A stretch of DNA of 36,554 nucleotides from assembly GCF_000738775.1 (NCBI RefSeq), contig NZ_JPOC01000075.1, forward strand, positions 1 through 36,554, written 5' to 3'. Under the pieces are notes generated by a model. The model was not told the DNA's origin and did not search any database. It was given only the letters and a program-made list of their open reading frames with translations. The position numbers were made by a program, and so were the translations under genes. This DNA is from Prescottella defluvii (GTDB taxonomy: Bacteria > Actinomycetota > Actinomycetes > Mycobacteriales > Mycobacteriaceae). Numbering within the stretch: position 1 is the first letter of the stretch; each line of letters starts with the position of its first letter. Shown piece after piece: positions 1 through 6,735 of the stretch.

Positions 1-139
1 CAACGAGATCAACACGATGCCCGGTTTCACGTCGATCTCGATGTTCCCCCGGATGTGGGAAGCCGCGGGCGTCGAGTACGCGGCCCTGGTCTCCACCCTG
101 GTCGACACCGCACTCGCCCGCGGGACGGGACTGCGCTGA
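1..139 (+). CDS. ddl: D-alanine--D-alanine ligase, C-terminal end (partial)
   Basis: Only the last 45 codons lie in the window, reading from base 2 to the TGA at 137-139. The peptide begins [16 protein letters not shown], which matches the conserved C-terminal ATP-grasp segment of D-Ala-D-Ala ligases. In that family this Asn/Glu-rich strand binds the active-site magnesium ions and the Met-Pro-Gly-Phe-Thr loop follows it. The enzyme joins two D-alanines for the peptidoglycan stem peptide in the cytoplasm. The gene is convergent with the DUF3515 gene downstream and a strong hairpin separates them. The neighbourhood (ddl, DUF3515, thiL, ung, recG) is as in mycobacteria, which supports the call. 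Confidence 0.9.
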   Translation, partial: NEINTMPGFTSISMFPRMWEAAGVEYAALVSTLVDTALARGTGLR

Positions 140-151
140 CACCGGCGCGCA

Positions 152-182
152 GGTTCGGCCCGAGCTCAGCTCGGGCCGAACC
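152..182. terminator. Hairpin between convergent ddl and DUF3515 gene
   Basis: A perfect inverted repeat: the 15 bases at 152-166 pair with 168-182 around one central base, so the working loop is a few bases. It lies 12 bases after the ddl stop and 24 bases beyond the stop of the opposing gene, so it can serve both strands. There is no T-run, which is common for actinobacterial terminators. Confidence 0.7.
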
Positions 183-206
183 CGCCGTACGCCACGGGGC
201 GGGAAC

Positions 207-818
207 CTAAGGGGTGGGAACCGGGGCGGGGTCGAGCGGCTTCTGCGGCATCGACGTGGAGATCGCGGCGGATGCGTCCTGCAGCGGCGTCGGTCCGGAG
301 CCGTTCGGAACGGTGAGGGCGACGTAGACACCGCGATCGACCGCGTACCAGGTGCTCGCGTCGATGCCCTGTGCGGCGCCCGAGATCTCGAACCACTGCA
401 CGTCGTCGATGACGGTGAGCGCCGATGCCTGGTGGAACTCCGGCGGGCGCTCGAGGCCGCACCGCAGTACGACGGGCTCACCCTCGGCCGGCCGCCACGC
501 CGCGGTGGCCTCGGGGGCGGGGTCACGCAGTTCGGCACGGGAATAGTCGCCCATGTCCTCGGGCAGGTTCTCCATCAGTGCGCTGCACTCGGCCGACTGC
601 GCGTCGGGTGCCTGGACGGGGCCGAGTCCGACGGGCTCGATCACCGGTGTGCGGCCGGCGATCGCGGCCGCGGCGATCACGCCGACGACGAGGGCGACCG
701 GAAGCGCGATGGCTGTCGCGATCAGCGCGGGACTGCGCTTCTCCTTCTGCTTCGTCTCCGCCGGATCTGCGCGGTGCTGGTCGGTCTGCTCGGTTGGGGT
801 GTGTTCGGGTTCGGACAT
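207..818 (-). CDS. DUF3515 family membrane-anchored protein
   Basis: A protein of 203 residues. An acidic, Gln/Lys-rich cytoplasmic N-terminus (about 1-30) is followed by one hydrophobic segment (about 31-54, ALIATAIALPVALVVGVIAA) and an extracytoplasmic domain. That domain has two cysteines, in AECSALM and LRCGLE, which could form a disulfide. It ends in a Pro-rich tail. The layout and the position beside ddl and thiL match the DUF3515 proteins of mycobacteria and relatives. Function is unknown; a cell-envelope role is only an inference from topology and the neighbouring ddl. The ATG at 816-818 lies one base after the stop of the Lrp-like gene, so the two are probably co-transcribed and translationally coupled. 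Confidence 0.8.
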   Translation of the reverse strand: MSEPEHTPTEQTDQHRADPAETKQKEKRSPALIATAIALPVALVVGVIAAAAIAGRTPVIEPVGLGPVQAPDAQSAECSALMENLPEDMGDYSRAELRDPAPEATAAWRPAEGEPVVLRCGLERPPEFHQASALTVIDDVQWFEISGAAQGIDASTWYAVDRGVYVALTVPNGSGPTPLQDASAAISTSMPQKPLDPAPVPTP

Positions 819-819
819 C

Positions 820-1065
820 TCAGTTCTCGGTCGGTGCGGTCGGTGCCGCGATCTGGCAGGTCAGGATGCGGGTGATGCCCTGAACCTTCTTCATGTCGTC
901 GACGACGTCGGACAGCCCGTTCTCGCCGTGGCCGCCCACGCGGGCGATCACGTCGTAGGGCCCCACCACATCCTCGGCGGAGTCGACGCCCGGGATGCCG
1001 GCGAGCGTGGCCGCGACTGCGGCGGCCTTGCCGACCTCGGTCTGGATCAGTACGAAAGCCTGCAC
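820..1065 (-). CDS. Lrp/AsnC ligand-binding (RAM) domain protein, no DNA-binding domain
   Basis: Starting at the GTG at 1063-1065 (VQAFVLIQTEVGKA) the product has 81 residues. The sequence VVGPYDVIARVGGHG and the closing GITRILTCQIA are characteristic of the RAM (regulation of amino acid metabolism) domain at the C-terminus of Lrp/AsnC regulators. The helix-turn-helix half is absent and the length fits a stand-alone RAM protein. Such proteins oligomerise and can bind amino acids; here the ligand and partner are unknown. It is the first gene of a two-gene minus-strand unit with the DUF3515 gene and is divergent from thiL. Extending the frame upstream gives only Arg-rich sequence, so the short start is preferred. 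Confidence 0.8.
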   Translation of the reverse strand: MQAFVLIQTEVGKAAAVAATLAGIPGVDSAEDVVGPYDVIARVGGHGENGLSDVVDDMKKVQGITRILTCQIAAPTAPTEN

Positions 1066-1196
1066 CGCGGGTCCGTCCCTTCCCGTCGTCGTGCGCCGGC
1101 ATCTCGGTAGAGTCTCGGGAGATCCGGGACCCCCGGAGCGCCGTTTCCGGCATTCCGTGCCGGGACACCGGCCGCAAACTAAAAGGTACCGCAGTC

Positions 1197-1213
1197 GCGG
1201 GACTCGAACCCGT
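1197..1213 (-). other. Isolated tRNA T-arm-like hairpin
   Basis: On the minus strand this reads ACGGGTTCGAGTCCCGC: a seven-base TTCGAGT loop closed by four perfect pairs and one A-C mismatch, like a tRNA T-arm. The following GACTGCG has no matching acceptor strand upstream, and no D-arm or anticodon arm can be folded, so this is not an intact tRNA. It may be chance in GC-rich DNA or the 3-prime remnant of a tRNA. Confidence 0.3.
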
Positions 1214-1255
1214 GACCCGGCACGGCTGGACTCGTCCACGACCGGGACCGACGCT

Positions 1256-1261
1256 GGGAGG
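1256..1261 (+). promoter_or_regulatory. Ribosome binding site that bears on the thiL start
   Basis: GGGAGG is a near-ideal Shine-Dalgarno sequence. Six bases further on, in the thiL frame, lies ATC (1268-1270) rather than ATG or GTG. No ATG, GTG or TTG occurs in frame between here and 1334. It is the best ribosome binding signal in the divergent lrp-thiL region. Confidence 0.5.
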
Positions 1262-1267
1262 CCGATC

Positions 1268-2281
1268 ATCGACACCGCAGGACCCAGGCGCGACGACGCC
1301 GATCGCACGGTCGCCGAACTCGGCGAGTTCGCGGTGATCGGACGGGCGGTCGAGGGCCGTCGGCAGCCGGCGACCACGCTCCTCGGTCCGGGGGACGACG
1401 CCGCCGTGGTGCGTGCGCCCGACGGCCGGGTCGCGGTGTCGGCCGACATGCTGGTCGAGGGCCGGCACTTCCGTCTCGATTGGTCGACTCCCGACCAGGT
1501 GGGTCGAAAAGCGGTGGCGCAGAACGGTGCGGACATCGCCGCGATGGGCGCCCGGCCGACGGCCTTCCTGGTGTCGTTGGGCTGCCCTGCGGACACCCCG
1601 GTGTCGGTGGCGGCGGGGATATCGGACGGGATCGGACGGGCCGCCGAGTCGCTCGGCGCCGGCGTCGTGGGCGGCGACCTGGTGCAGTCCGACCAGGTGG
1701 TGGTGTCGGTGACCGCGCTCGGCGATCTCGAGGGTCGCGAGCCGGTGCTCCGTTCGGGCGCGACGCCGGGCGACGTCGTCGCGGTCGCGGGGACCCTCGG
1801 CCGGTCCGCGGCGGGCCTCGCGCTGCTGCTGGCCGGCCTCGTGCGGGAGGGGGAGGTCCCCGACGAGGTGTCGGCTGCACTCGTCGCCGCGCACCGCGTG
1901 CCGACCCCGCCCTACGGCGCCGGCCTCGCCGCCGCCCGCGGGGGCGCATCCGCCATGACCGACATCTCCGACGGGCTCGTCGCGGATCTCGGTCACATCG
2001 CGGACGCGTCGGGCGTGCGGATCCGGATCGACCGGAGCCGGATCGCGCTCGATCGGCTGCTGGTCGCGGTAGCGGAACGGGTCGGAGGTGATCCGTGGAA
2101 CTGGATCCTCACCGGTGGTGAGGACCACGCCCTCGCCGCGACGTTCCCCGCGAGCGTGACCCCGCCCGACGGGTGGACGGTGATCGGCGAGGTCGTCGGG
2201 GGAGCCGACGGTCCGGCTGTGCTCGTCGACGGGCGCCCGTGGACGGTGTCCGGCGGCTGGGAGAGCTTCGGCGCGGGATAG
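1268..2281 (+). CDS. thiL: Thiamine-monophosphate kinase
   Basis: Phosphorylates thiamine monophosphate to thiamine pyrophosphate with ATP in the cytoplasm. The signatures are AELGEFAVIGRAVEG near the start, the glycine/aspartate loop LLGPGDDAAVV, SADMLVEGRHF, NGADIAAMGARP, GAGVVGGDLV and the late ISDGLVADLGHIA and LTGGEDHAL; the Asp-rich motifs bind Mg-ATP in this family. From 1268 the protein would have 337 residues, close to the usual 320-335. The start is a problem: the good ribosome binding site at 1256-1261 points to an ATC. Normal in-frame starts are GTG 1157 (374 residues, with a non-conserved Arg-rich head) or GTG 1334 (which loses the conserved GEF). It is divergent from the Lrp-like gene and 9 bases upstream of the next gene. 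Confidence 0.85.
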   Translation: MDTAGPRRDDADRTVAELGEFAVIGRAVEGRRQPATTLLGPGDDAAVVRAPDGRVAVSADMLVEGRHFRLDWSTPDQVGRKAVAQNGADIAAMGARPTAFLVSLGCPADTPVSVAAGISDGIGRAAESLGAGVVGGDLVQSDQVVVSVTALGDLEGREPVLRSGATPGDVVAVAGTLGRSAAGLALLLAGLVREGEVPDEVSAALVAAHRVPTPPYGAGLAAARGGASAMTDISDGLVADLGHIADASGVRIRIDRSRIALDRLLVAVAERVGGDPWNWILTGGEDHALAATFPASVTPPDGWTVIGEVVGGADGPAVLVDGRPWTVSGGWESFGAG

Positions 2282-2290
2282 GTTGCACGC

Positions 2291-2812
2291 ATGGCTATCT
2301 ACGCACTCGGTGACCGAGAGCCGGACATCGCGCCGGACGCATACGTCCATCCCGACGCCGTCGTGATCGGGGCCGTCACACTGGGGCCCGGTGCCTCGGT
2401 CTGGCCGCAGGCGGTCCTGCGCGGCGACTACGGCACCATCAGCGTCGGTGCGGGCACCAACATCCAGGACGGCACGATTGTCCACTGCACCTCGATCGAC
2501 GCCACGATCATCGGTGCCGGGTGCGTCGTCGGCCACAACGCCCACATCGAGGGCGCGACGATCGGTGACAACTGCCTCATCGCATCCGGATCGGTCGTCC
2601 TCAACGGATCCGTCGTCGGCGCGGGGTCGGTCGTCGGCGCGGGCGCGGTCGTCCCGTTCAAGTTCGAGGTGCCGCCGCGCAGCATGGCGCTGGGGGTGCC
2701 CGCCAAGGTCCGTGAGGGGTACGAGGTTCCCGAGGGACACCTCGACCTCAACATCAAGCTGTACCAGGCGAATGCCGCGTACTACCGCGACGCGCTGCGC
2801 AGGCTCGACTGA
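2291..2812 (+). CDS. Gamma-carbonic-anhydrase-like left-handed beta-helix protein
   Basis: This 173-residue protein is built of hexapeptide repeats (for example [22 protein letters not shown] and [16 protein letters not shown], both split here by family register) followed by a C-terminal helix. The RGDYG and [11 protein letters not shown] motifs place it in the gamma-carbonic anhydrase/YrdA/PaaY group, which forms trimers with zinc at subunit interfaces. His65 and His82 fit two metal ligands. The third ligand usually lies five residues after the second, and here that residue is Glu87; another His is at 85. Catalysis is therefore uncertain. It starts with ATG 9 bases after thiL, and its TGA overlaps the ung ATG (TGATG), so it is co-translated with ung. 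Confidence 0.8.
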   Translation: MAIYALGDREPDIAPDAYVHPDAVVIGAVTLGPGASVWPQAVLRGDYGTISVGAGTNIQDGTIVHCTSIDATIIGAGCVVGHNAHIEGATIGDNCLIASGSVVLNGSVVGAGSVVGAGAVVPFKFEVPPRSMALGVPAKVREGYEVPEGHLDLNIKLYQANAAYYRDALRRLD

Positions 2813-3516
2813 TGGCGGCGCAGGCGGCGAAGGCGGCGAAGGCGGCGAAGGCACTGACCGATCTGGTCGATCCGGGATGGGCGAAGGCGCTCGCGCCCGT
2901 CGAAGGTCGTATCGCCGAGATGGGGGAATTCCTGCGCGCGGAGATCGCGGACGGACGCAGCTACCTTCCCAGTGGGGAGAACGTCCTGCGGGCGTTCACG
3001 AATCCGTTCGAGGACGTGCGGGTGCTGATCGTGGGGCAGGACCCCTACCCGACTCCGGGTCACGCTGTGGGACTGAGCTTCTCGGTGGCGCCCGACGTCC
3101 GGCCGGTGCCGCGGAGCCTGAACAACATCTTCGCCGAGTACACCGAGGACCTCGGTCACCCGACGCCGTCGAACGGGGACCTCACGCCGTGGACCGAGCA
3201 CGGGGTGCTGCTGCTCAACCGGGTGCTCACCGTCGCTCCCGGCGACGCCGGCTCGCACCGACGTAAGGGCTGGGAAGCGGTGACCGAGCAGGCCATCCGC
3301 GCGTTGGTGGAACGGCAGTCGCCGATGGTGGCGATCCTGTGGGGGCGTGACGCGGCGACGCTGAAGCCGATGCTCGGCGACGTCCCGACCATCGAGTCGG
3401 CGCACCCGTCGCCGCTGTCGGCGCGGCGCGGATTCTTCGGGTCCAAGCCGTTCAGCCGGGCCAACGAGCTGCTCGCGGATCTCGGTGCTCGCCCGGTGGA
3501 TTGGCGCCTGCCCTGA
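2812..3516 (+). CDS. ung: Uracil-DNA glycosylase, family 1
   Basis: Excises uracil from DNA as the first step of base-excision repair. The water-activating loop [18 protein letters not shown] carries catalytic Asp77, LLLNRVLTV is the uracil-recognition strand with its Asn, and HPSPLSA carries catalytic His198 and the DNA-intercalation loop. The length of 234 residues is normal for the family (about 225-230). The start codon overlaps the stop of the preceding gene. The N-terminus is extended by an Ala-Lys repeat encoded by 9-base direct repeats, lying before the conserved [11 protein letters not shown] start inside the repeat would not alter the catalytic domain. Confidence 0.95.
   Translation: MAAQAAKAAKAAKALTDLVDPGWAKALAPVEGRIAEMGEFLRAEIADGRSYLPSGENVLRAFTNPFEDVRVLIVGQDPYPTPGHAVGLSFSVAPDVRPVPRSLNNIFAEYTEDLGHPTPSNGDLTPWTEHGVLLLNRVLTVAPGDAGSHRRKGWEAVTEQAIRALVERQSPMVAILWGRDAATLKPMLGDVPTIESAHPSPLSARRGFFGSKPFSRANELLADLGARPVDWRLP
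2815..2850 (+). repeat. Four tandem 9-bp units in the 5-prime end of ung
   Basis: Three identical GCGGCGAAG units (2824-2850) follow one variant unit GCGGCGCAG (2815-2823). They directly follow the ung ATG and encode Ala-Ala-Lys repeats. The unit is a multiple of three, so a change in copy number would lengthen or shorten the N-terminus without a frameshift. Confidence 0.85.
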
Positions 3517-3528
3517 GATACGACCGAA

Positions 3529-3570
3529 CCCCGGTCGCCGTGACCGTGGAGGCCTGACGGGCGACCGGGG
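3529..3570. terminator. Hairpin between convergent ung and crotonase gene
   Basis: CCCCGGTCGCC (3529-3539) is exactly complementary to GGCGACCGGGG (3560-3570), giving an 11-bp stem with a 20-base loop. It starts 12 bases after the ung stop and ends 14 bases before the opposing stop, a bidirectional arrangement. There is no T-tract. Confidence 0.6.
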
Positions 3571-3584
3571 ATCCGTGGGAACGA

Positions 3585-4376
3585 CTATCCGGTGACGGAG
3601 GAGAAGTCCGGGCGGCGCTTCTCGACGAACGCGTCGACACCCTCGCGTCCGGTCGCGCCGTCGGCGGCCGCGGAGATCGACGCGGTCTCGGCGTCGAGCT
3701 GATCGGACAGCGTATTGGTGCGGCTGCTCGTGAACAGCGTCTTGATGCCCGAGTAGGCGGCGGTCGGCCCGGCGGCGAGGGTGCGCGCGACGCGCAGTGC
3801 CTCGTCCTGCACCTGGTCGTCCTCGACGAGGCGGCTGAGGATGCCGAGGCGCACGGCCTCCTCGCCGTTCAGCACGGCGTCGGTGAGCAGGATCTCACGG
3901 GCGCGGGACGCGCCGACGATCCGGGGGAGTGTCCACGACATGCCGCCGTCCGGGGTGAACCCGATGGACGGGTACGCCGGACGCAGCTTGGTCGAGGTTC
4001 CGCCGATCGCGATGTCGGACAGGCACACGATGCTCATGCCGGCGCCGGCCGCCCAGCCGTGGACGGCCGCGACGACCGGAACGGTGATCGCGTCGAGGGC
4101 GCGGACGAACTCGTGGAACGCGGCCGCCACGTCGCCGACGAACTCGCCGCGCTTCTCCGCGGACGCGAAGGCCCGCACGTTGCCGCCGGCACAGAAGTTC
4201 GCGCCGTCGCCGACTAGCAGCACGGCGCCGATCTCGCTGCCGGCCTCGCGCAGGGCGGTGGTTGCTTCGGTGATTCCGTCGATGTCGAGAGAGGTCCCGT
4301 TCGCGGCGGTGGCCACGGCCACCCGCAGGACACCGTCCTCGATGCGGACATTGCTCGGTGTGTCAGTTGCAGTCAC
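3585..4376 (-). CDS. Enoyl-CoA hydratase/isomerase (crotonase) family protein
   Basis: This 263-residue protein has the crotonase fold markers. The oxyanion-hole segments are GANFCAGGNVRAF (about 59-70) and AAVHGWAAGAGMSIV (about 103-117). A C-terminal region ends in EKRRPDF, which resembles the usual EKRxPxF tail. The two glutamates of classical hydratases, in GGGCE and QPE, align with Ser and Ala here (GAGMS and RPA). An Asp is present in FTPDGG (Asp143), as in isomerase-type members. It is therefore more likely a CoA-ester isomerase or another crotonase activity than a plain hydratase; the substrate is unknown. It is a single gene, convergent with ung, with its start at ATG 4374-4376. Confidence 0.85.
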   Translation of the reverse strand: MTATDTPSNVRIEDGVLRVAVATAANGTSLDIDGITEATTALREAGSEIGAVLLVGDGANFCAGGNVRAFASAEKRGEFVGDVAAAFHEFVRALDAITVPVVAAVHGWAAGAGMSIVCLSDIAIGGTSTKLRPAYPSIGFTPDGGMSWTLPRIVGASRAREILLTDAVLNGEEAVRLGILSRLVEDDQVQDEALRVARTLAAGPTAAYSGIKTLFTSSRTNTLSDQLDAETASISAAADGATGREGVDAFVEKRRPDFSSVTG

Positions 4377-4471
4377 GTGTGCACACTAGCCGTCGGACCT
4401 GAAACGACCGGAAGGTCGGTCCCATCCACCGCGACGGGTTCGGGGACGATCGGCCCGACCGCCCCCGGAAA

Positions 4472-4512
4472 CGACAGAACCCCCGACACCGAGGGTGTCG
4501 GGGGTTCTGTCG
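4472..4512 (-). terminator. Strong hairpin terminator downstream of rpmB
   Basis: A perfect 19-bp stem (4472-4490 with 4494-4512) closed by a three-base loop, starting 21 bases past the rpmB stop on the minus strand. It is the longest perfect hairpin I found in the window. A short TTT follows on the rpmB transcript. It would also insulate the crotonase gene from rpmB transcription. Confidence 0.85.
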
Positions 4513-4533
4513 AAGACTGTCCGGGTGGCTGAA

Positions 4534-4725
4534 TCAGCCGCGGACGACCTTGCCGGCCTTGAGGCAGGAGGTGCAGACGTTCAGCTTCTGGGTGTTGCCG
4601 GGGGCAACCTGAGCGCGAACGGTCTGGATGTTCGGGTTCCAGCGACGGTTGGTACGCCGGTGCGAGTGCGAGACCGACTTACCGAAGCCGGGCCCCTTGG
4701 CGCATACGTCGCAGACGGCAGCCAT
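4534..4725 (-). CDS. rpmB: 50S ribosomal protein L28
   Basis: A 63-residue basic protein starting [20 protein letters not shown], with the typical L28 core [15 protein letters not shown]. It carries two Cys pairs (CDVC and CTSC), so it is the zinc-binding form of L28. It is part of the large ribosomal subunit. The ATG at 4723-4725 is preceded by AAGGAG on the minus strand, which fixes the start; an upstream in-frame ATG would add a non-conserved MFHYHKEF head. It is monocistronic, divergent from the FakA-like gene, and ended by the hairpin at 4472-4512. The 284-base gap at 4726-5009 holds its promoter region and the opposite promoter, with no other gene seen. Confidence 0.95.
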   Translation of the reverse strand: MAAVCDVCAKGPGFGKSVSHSHRRTNRRWNPNIQTVRAQVAPGNTQKLNVCTSCLKAGKVVRG

Positions 4726-4961
4726 AGTCGCGAACTCCTTGTGATAGTGAAACATTGTCTTGTGCTTGACCTACGAACACGCGAAGTGGAACCACTCGTG
4801 CGAGGCAACCCTGCAAGGGTAACCGCATCGGCACTGATTGGCCAAATCATCGGACCCTCGGAGAAATCGATTCACCGGCGGGTGCAGAACGTAGGACGCG
4901 AATGAACGTACACGCTCGCTGCGCGGCGGCCACCACGGGTATGTCGGGGCCACCGCTAGGC

Positions 4962-4990
4962 TTGGCTGCCGGGACGGCCTCGCTTATATA
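4962..4990 (+). promoter_or_regulatory. SigA-type promoter for the DhaL/FakA-like gene
   Basis: TTGGCT (4962-4967), a 17-base spacer and TATATA (4985-4990) resemble -35 and -10 elements. Transcription would begin near 4997, giving a leader of only about 13 bases before the ATG at 5010. Confidence 0.6.
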
Positions 4991-5009
4991 GAGGTGTGCC
5001 CCGGTAGGT

Positions 5010-6683
5010 ATGGAATCGGTGCAGGGAGAGGACAGGCGATTGCTCGAGGTCCTGGAGACGGTGGACGGCCCGGCGCTGCACCGATGGGCCCGCGCGTGCG
5101 TCGCCGGTATCGAGAAGCACTGCGACGAGATCAACGATCTCAATGTCTTCCCCGTGCCGGATGCCGATACCGGCACCAATCTGCTGGCGACCATGCGTTC
5201 GGCGGTCGACGCGCTGTCGGCCCTGGAGGGCCCCGCGGCGAGCGCGTCCGGTGCGGCCAAGGCGCTGGCTCGCGGCGCCGTGACCGGTGCGCGCGGAAAC
5301 TCGGGGGCGATCCTCTCCCAGGTGCTGCGTGGCGTGGCCGAGGCGGCGGACGCCGATCTGATCGATGCCCGGACGCTGCGGGCGGCGCTGCGGCAGGCCA
5401 CGACCCTCGCCCTCGAGGCCGTGAGTGTTCCGATGGAGGGCACGATCGTGACCGTCCTGGCCGCCGCCGCAGACGAGGCCGAGCGGGGATCCGCGGATGC
5501 GTCGCTGTCGGAGGTCGCGACGTCGGCCGCGGACGCAGCCGCGGAAGCGCTGATGCGTACGCCGACACAGTTGGACGTCCTCGGCGCGGCCGGCGTGGTC
5601 GATGCGGGCGGTCGCGGACTGGTCGTCATCCTCGACGCGCTGGTCGAGGTCATCAGCGGTCAGGCTCCCGAGCGTGCCCCGTTCCGGACTGCGGGCGCAC
5701 CCGGGCGTGACGGCGAGAGCGCGTGTGCGGCCGATCACGTCGCACATGCGGTGTCGGGTCAGGACTACGAGGTGATGTACCTCGTCGCCGAGACGGACAC
5801 GGACCGCATCGCACGACTGCGGGCACGGCTGTGCGAACTGGGCGACTCGGTCGTCATCGTCAGCGACGGCAGTGACGGTTCGGCCACCTGGTCGGTGCAC
5901 GTGCACTGCAGCGACGCCGGGGCTGCGGTCGAGGCCGGGCTCGACGCGGGCCGCCTGCGCGGCGTCCGGATCACCTGTTTCGTGCTCGACGCTGTCCGCA
6001 CCGAGCGCCCGCGTGAGGCGTCGACGGCTCCGCGCGCCGTGCTGTCGGTCGTGGAGGGCGAGGGTGCGGCGGAACTGTTCGCGCAGGAGGGGGCGCACGT
6101 GCTGCGCTCCGACGGTGCGATCACCCGGGCGCAACTGCTCGCCGCGATCCGCGCCACCGGCCACCGGGAGGTGACGGTGCTGCCCAACGGCGCGCTCGCC
6201 GCCCAGGACCTGATCGCGGTCGGGGCGCAGGCGCGTGCCGACGACCGGGAGGTCGTGTTCCTGCCGAGTTCGTCGACGGTCCAGGCGCTGGCGGCGATCG
6301 CGGTCCACGACAGCAGCCGGATCGCGGTCGACGACGCGTTCGCGATGTCGGAGGCCGCCGCGGCCACGCGATGGGGCTCGCTGCGGATCGCCGACGAACG
6401 CGCGCTCACCTACGTCGGCACCTGCGAGCCCGGTGACGGGCTGGGGCTGGTCGGCCACGAGGTGGTGGTCATCGAGCGGGACGTCGCGGCGGCGGGGTGC
6501 CGGCTCGTGGAACTCGTGCTGGGTGCCGGCGGCGAGCTCGTGACGATTCTGTTGGGGGCGAAGGCCACCGACGAACTGGGGGAGCGGGTGGCCGCGTACA
6601 TCACCTCGCGACACCCGGGTGTCGAGGTCATGGTCTATGCAGGCGGGCAGAGCCGCGACCTGCTGCAGTTCGGCGTCGAGTAG
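5010..6683 (+). CDS. DAK2/DhaL domain protein, fatty-acid-kinase FakA-like
   Basis: This 557-residue protein starts with a DhaL-type nucleotide-binding domain (about 20-215). It carries NDLNVFPVPDADTGTN (42-57), whose aspartates bind Mg-ATP, and GARGNSGAILSQVLRG. A middle region and a C-terminal DegV-like/DUF1949-type region (about 330-557) follow, giving the YloV/FakA architecture. In Firmicutes FakA phosphorylates fatty acids presented by FakB; the same role here is inference and no fakB is adjacent. The usual DGDTG is DADTG here, with both Asp residues kept. The start is ATG 5010, with a TTG at 5044 after GGGAGAGG as an alternative. recG follows after 52 bases, so they are likely co-transcribed. 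Confidence 0.8.
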   Translation: MESVQGEDRRLLEVLETVDGPALHRWARACVAGIEKHCDEINDLNVFPVPDADTGTNLLATMRSAVDALSALEGPAASASGAAKALARGAVTGARGNSGAILSQVLRGVAEAADADLIDARTLRAALRQATTLALEAVSVPMEGTIVTVLAAAADEAERGSADASLSEVATSAADAAAEALMRTPTQLDVLGAAGVVDAGGRGLVVILDALVEVISGQAPERAPFRTAGAPGRDGESACAADHVAHAVSGQDYEVMYLVAETDTDRIARLRARLCELGDSVVIVSDGSDGSATWSVHVHCSDAGAAVEAGLDAGRLRGVRITCFVLDAVRTERPREASTAPRAVLSVVEGEGAAELFAQEGAHVLRSDGAITRAQLLAAIRATGHREVTVLPNGALAAQDLIAVGAQARADDREVVFLPSSSTVQALAAIAVHDSSRIAVDDAFAMSEAAAATRWGSLRIADERALTYVGTCEPGDGLGLVGHEVVVIERDVAAAGCRLVELVLGAGGELVTILLGAKATDELGERVAAYITSRHPGVEVMVYAGGQSRDLLQFGVE

Positions 6684-6735
6684 AGGGCGGATGGATGGCG
6701 ACAGTAGCGATGGCACGTGCGACGGGACCCCTCAC

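Noticed and set aside
1181-1260. A tRNA gene on the minus strand
   Set aside because: Only a T-arm-like hairpin is present; no complementary acceptor stem, anticodon arm or D-arm could be assembled.
1066-1267. A TPP riboswitch ahead of thiL
   Set aside because: The conserved CTGAGA-type core was not found.
722-2854. A 710-codon minus-strand frame across lrp, thiL and the gamma-carbonic-anhydrase-like gene
   Set aside because: Runs antisense to thiL and through the lrp gene in another frame; no recognisable domain.
4495-4905. A 136-codon plus-strand frame over rpmB
   Set aside because: It is antisense to rpmB and starts inside its terminator; the L28 reading is unambiguous.
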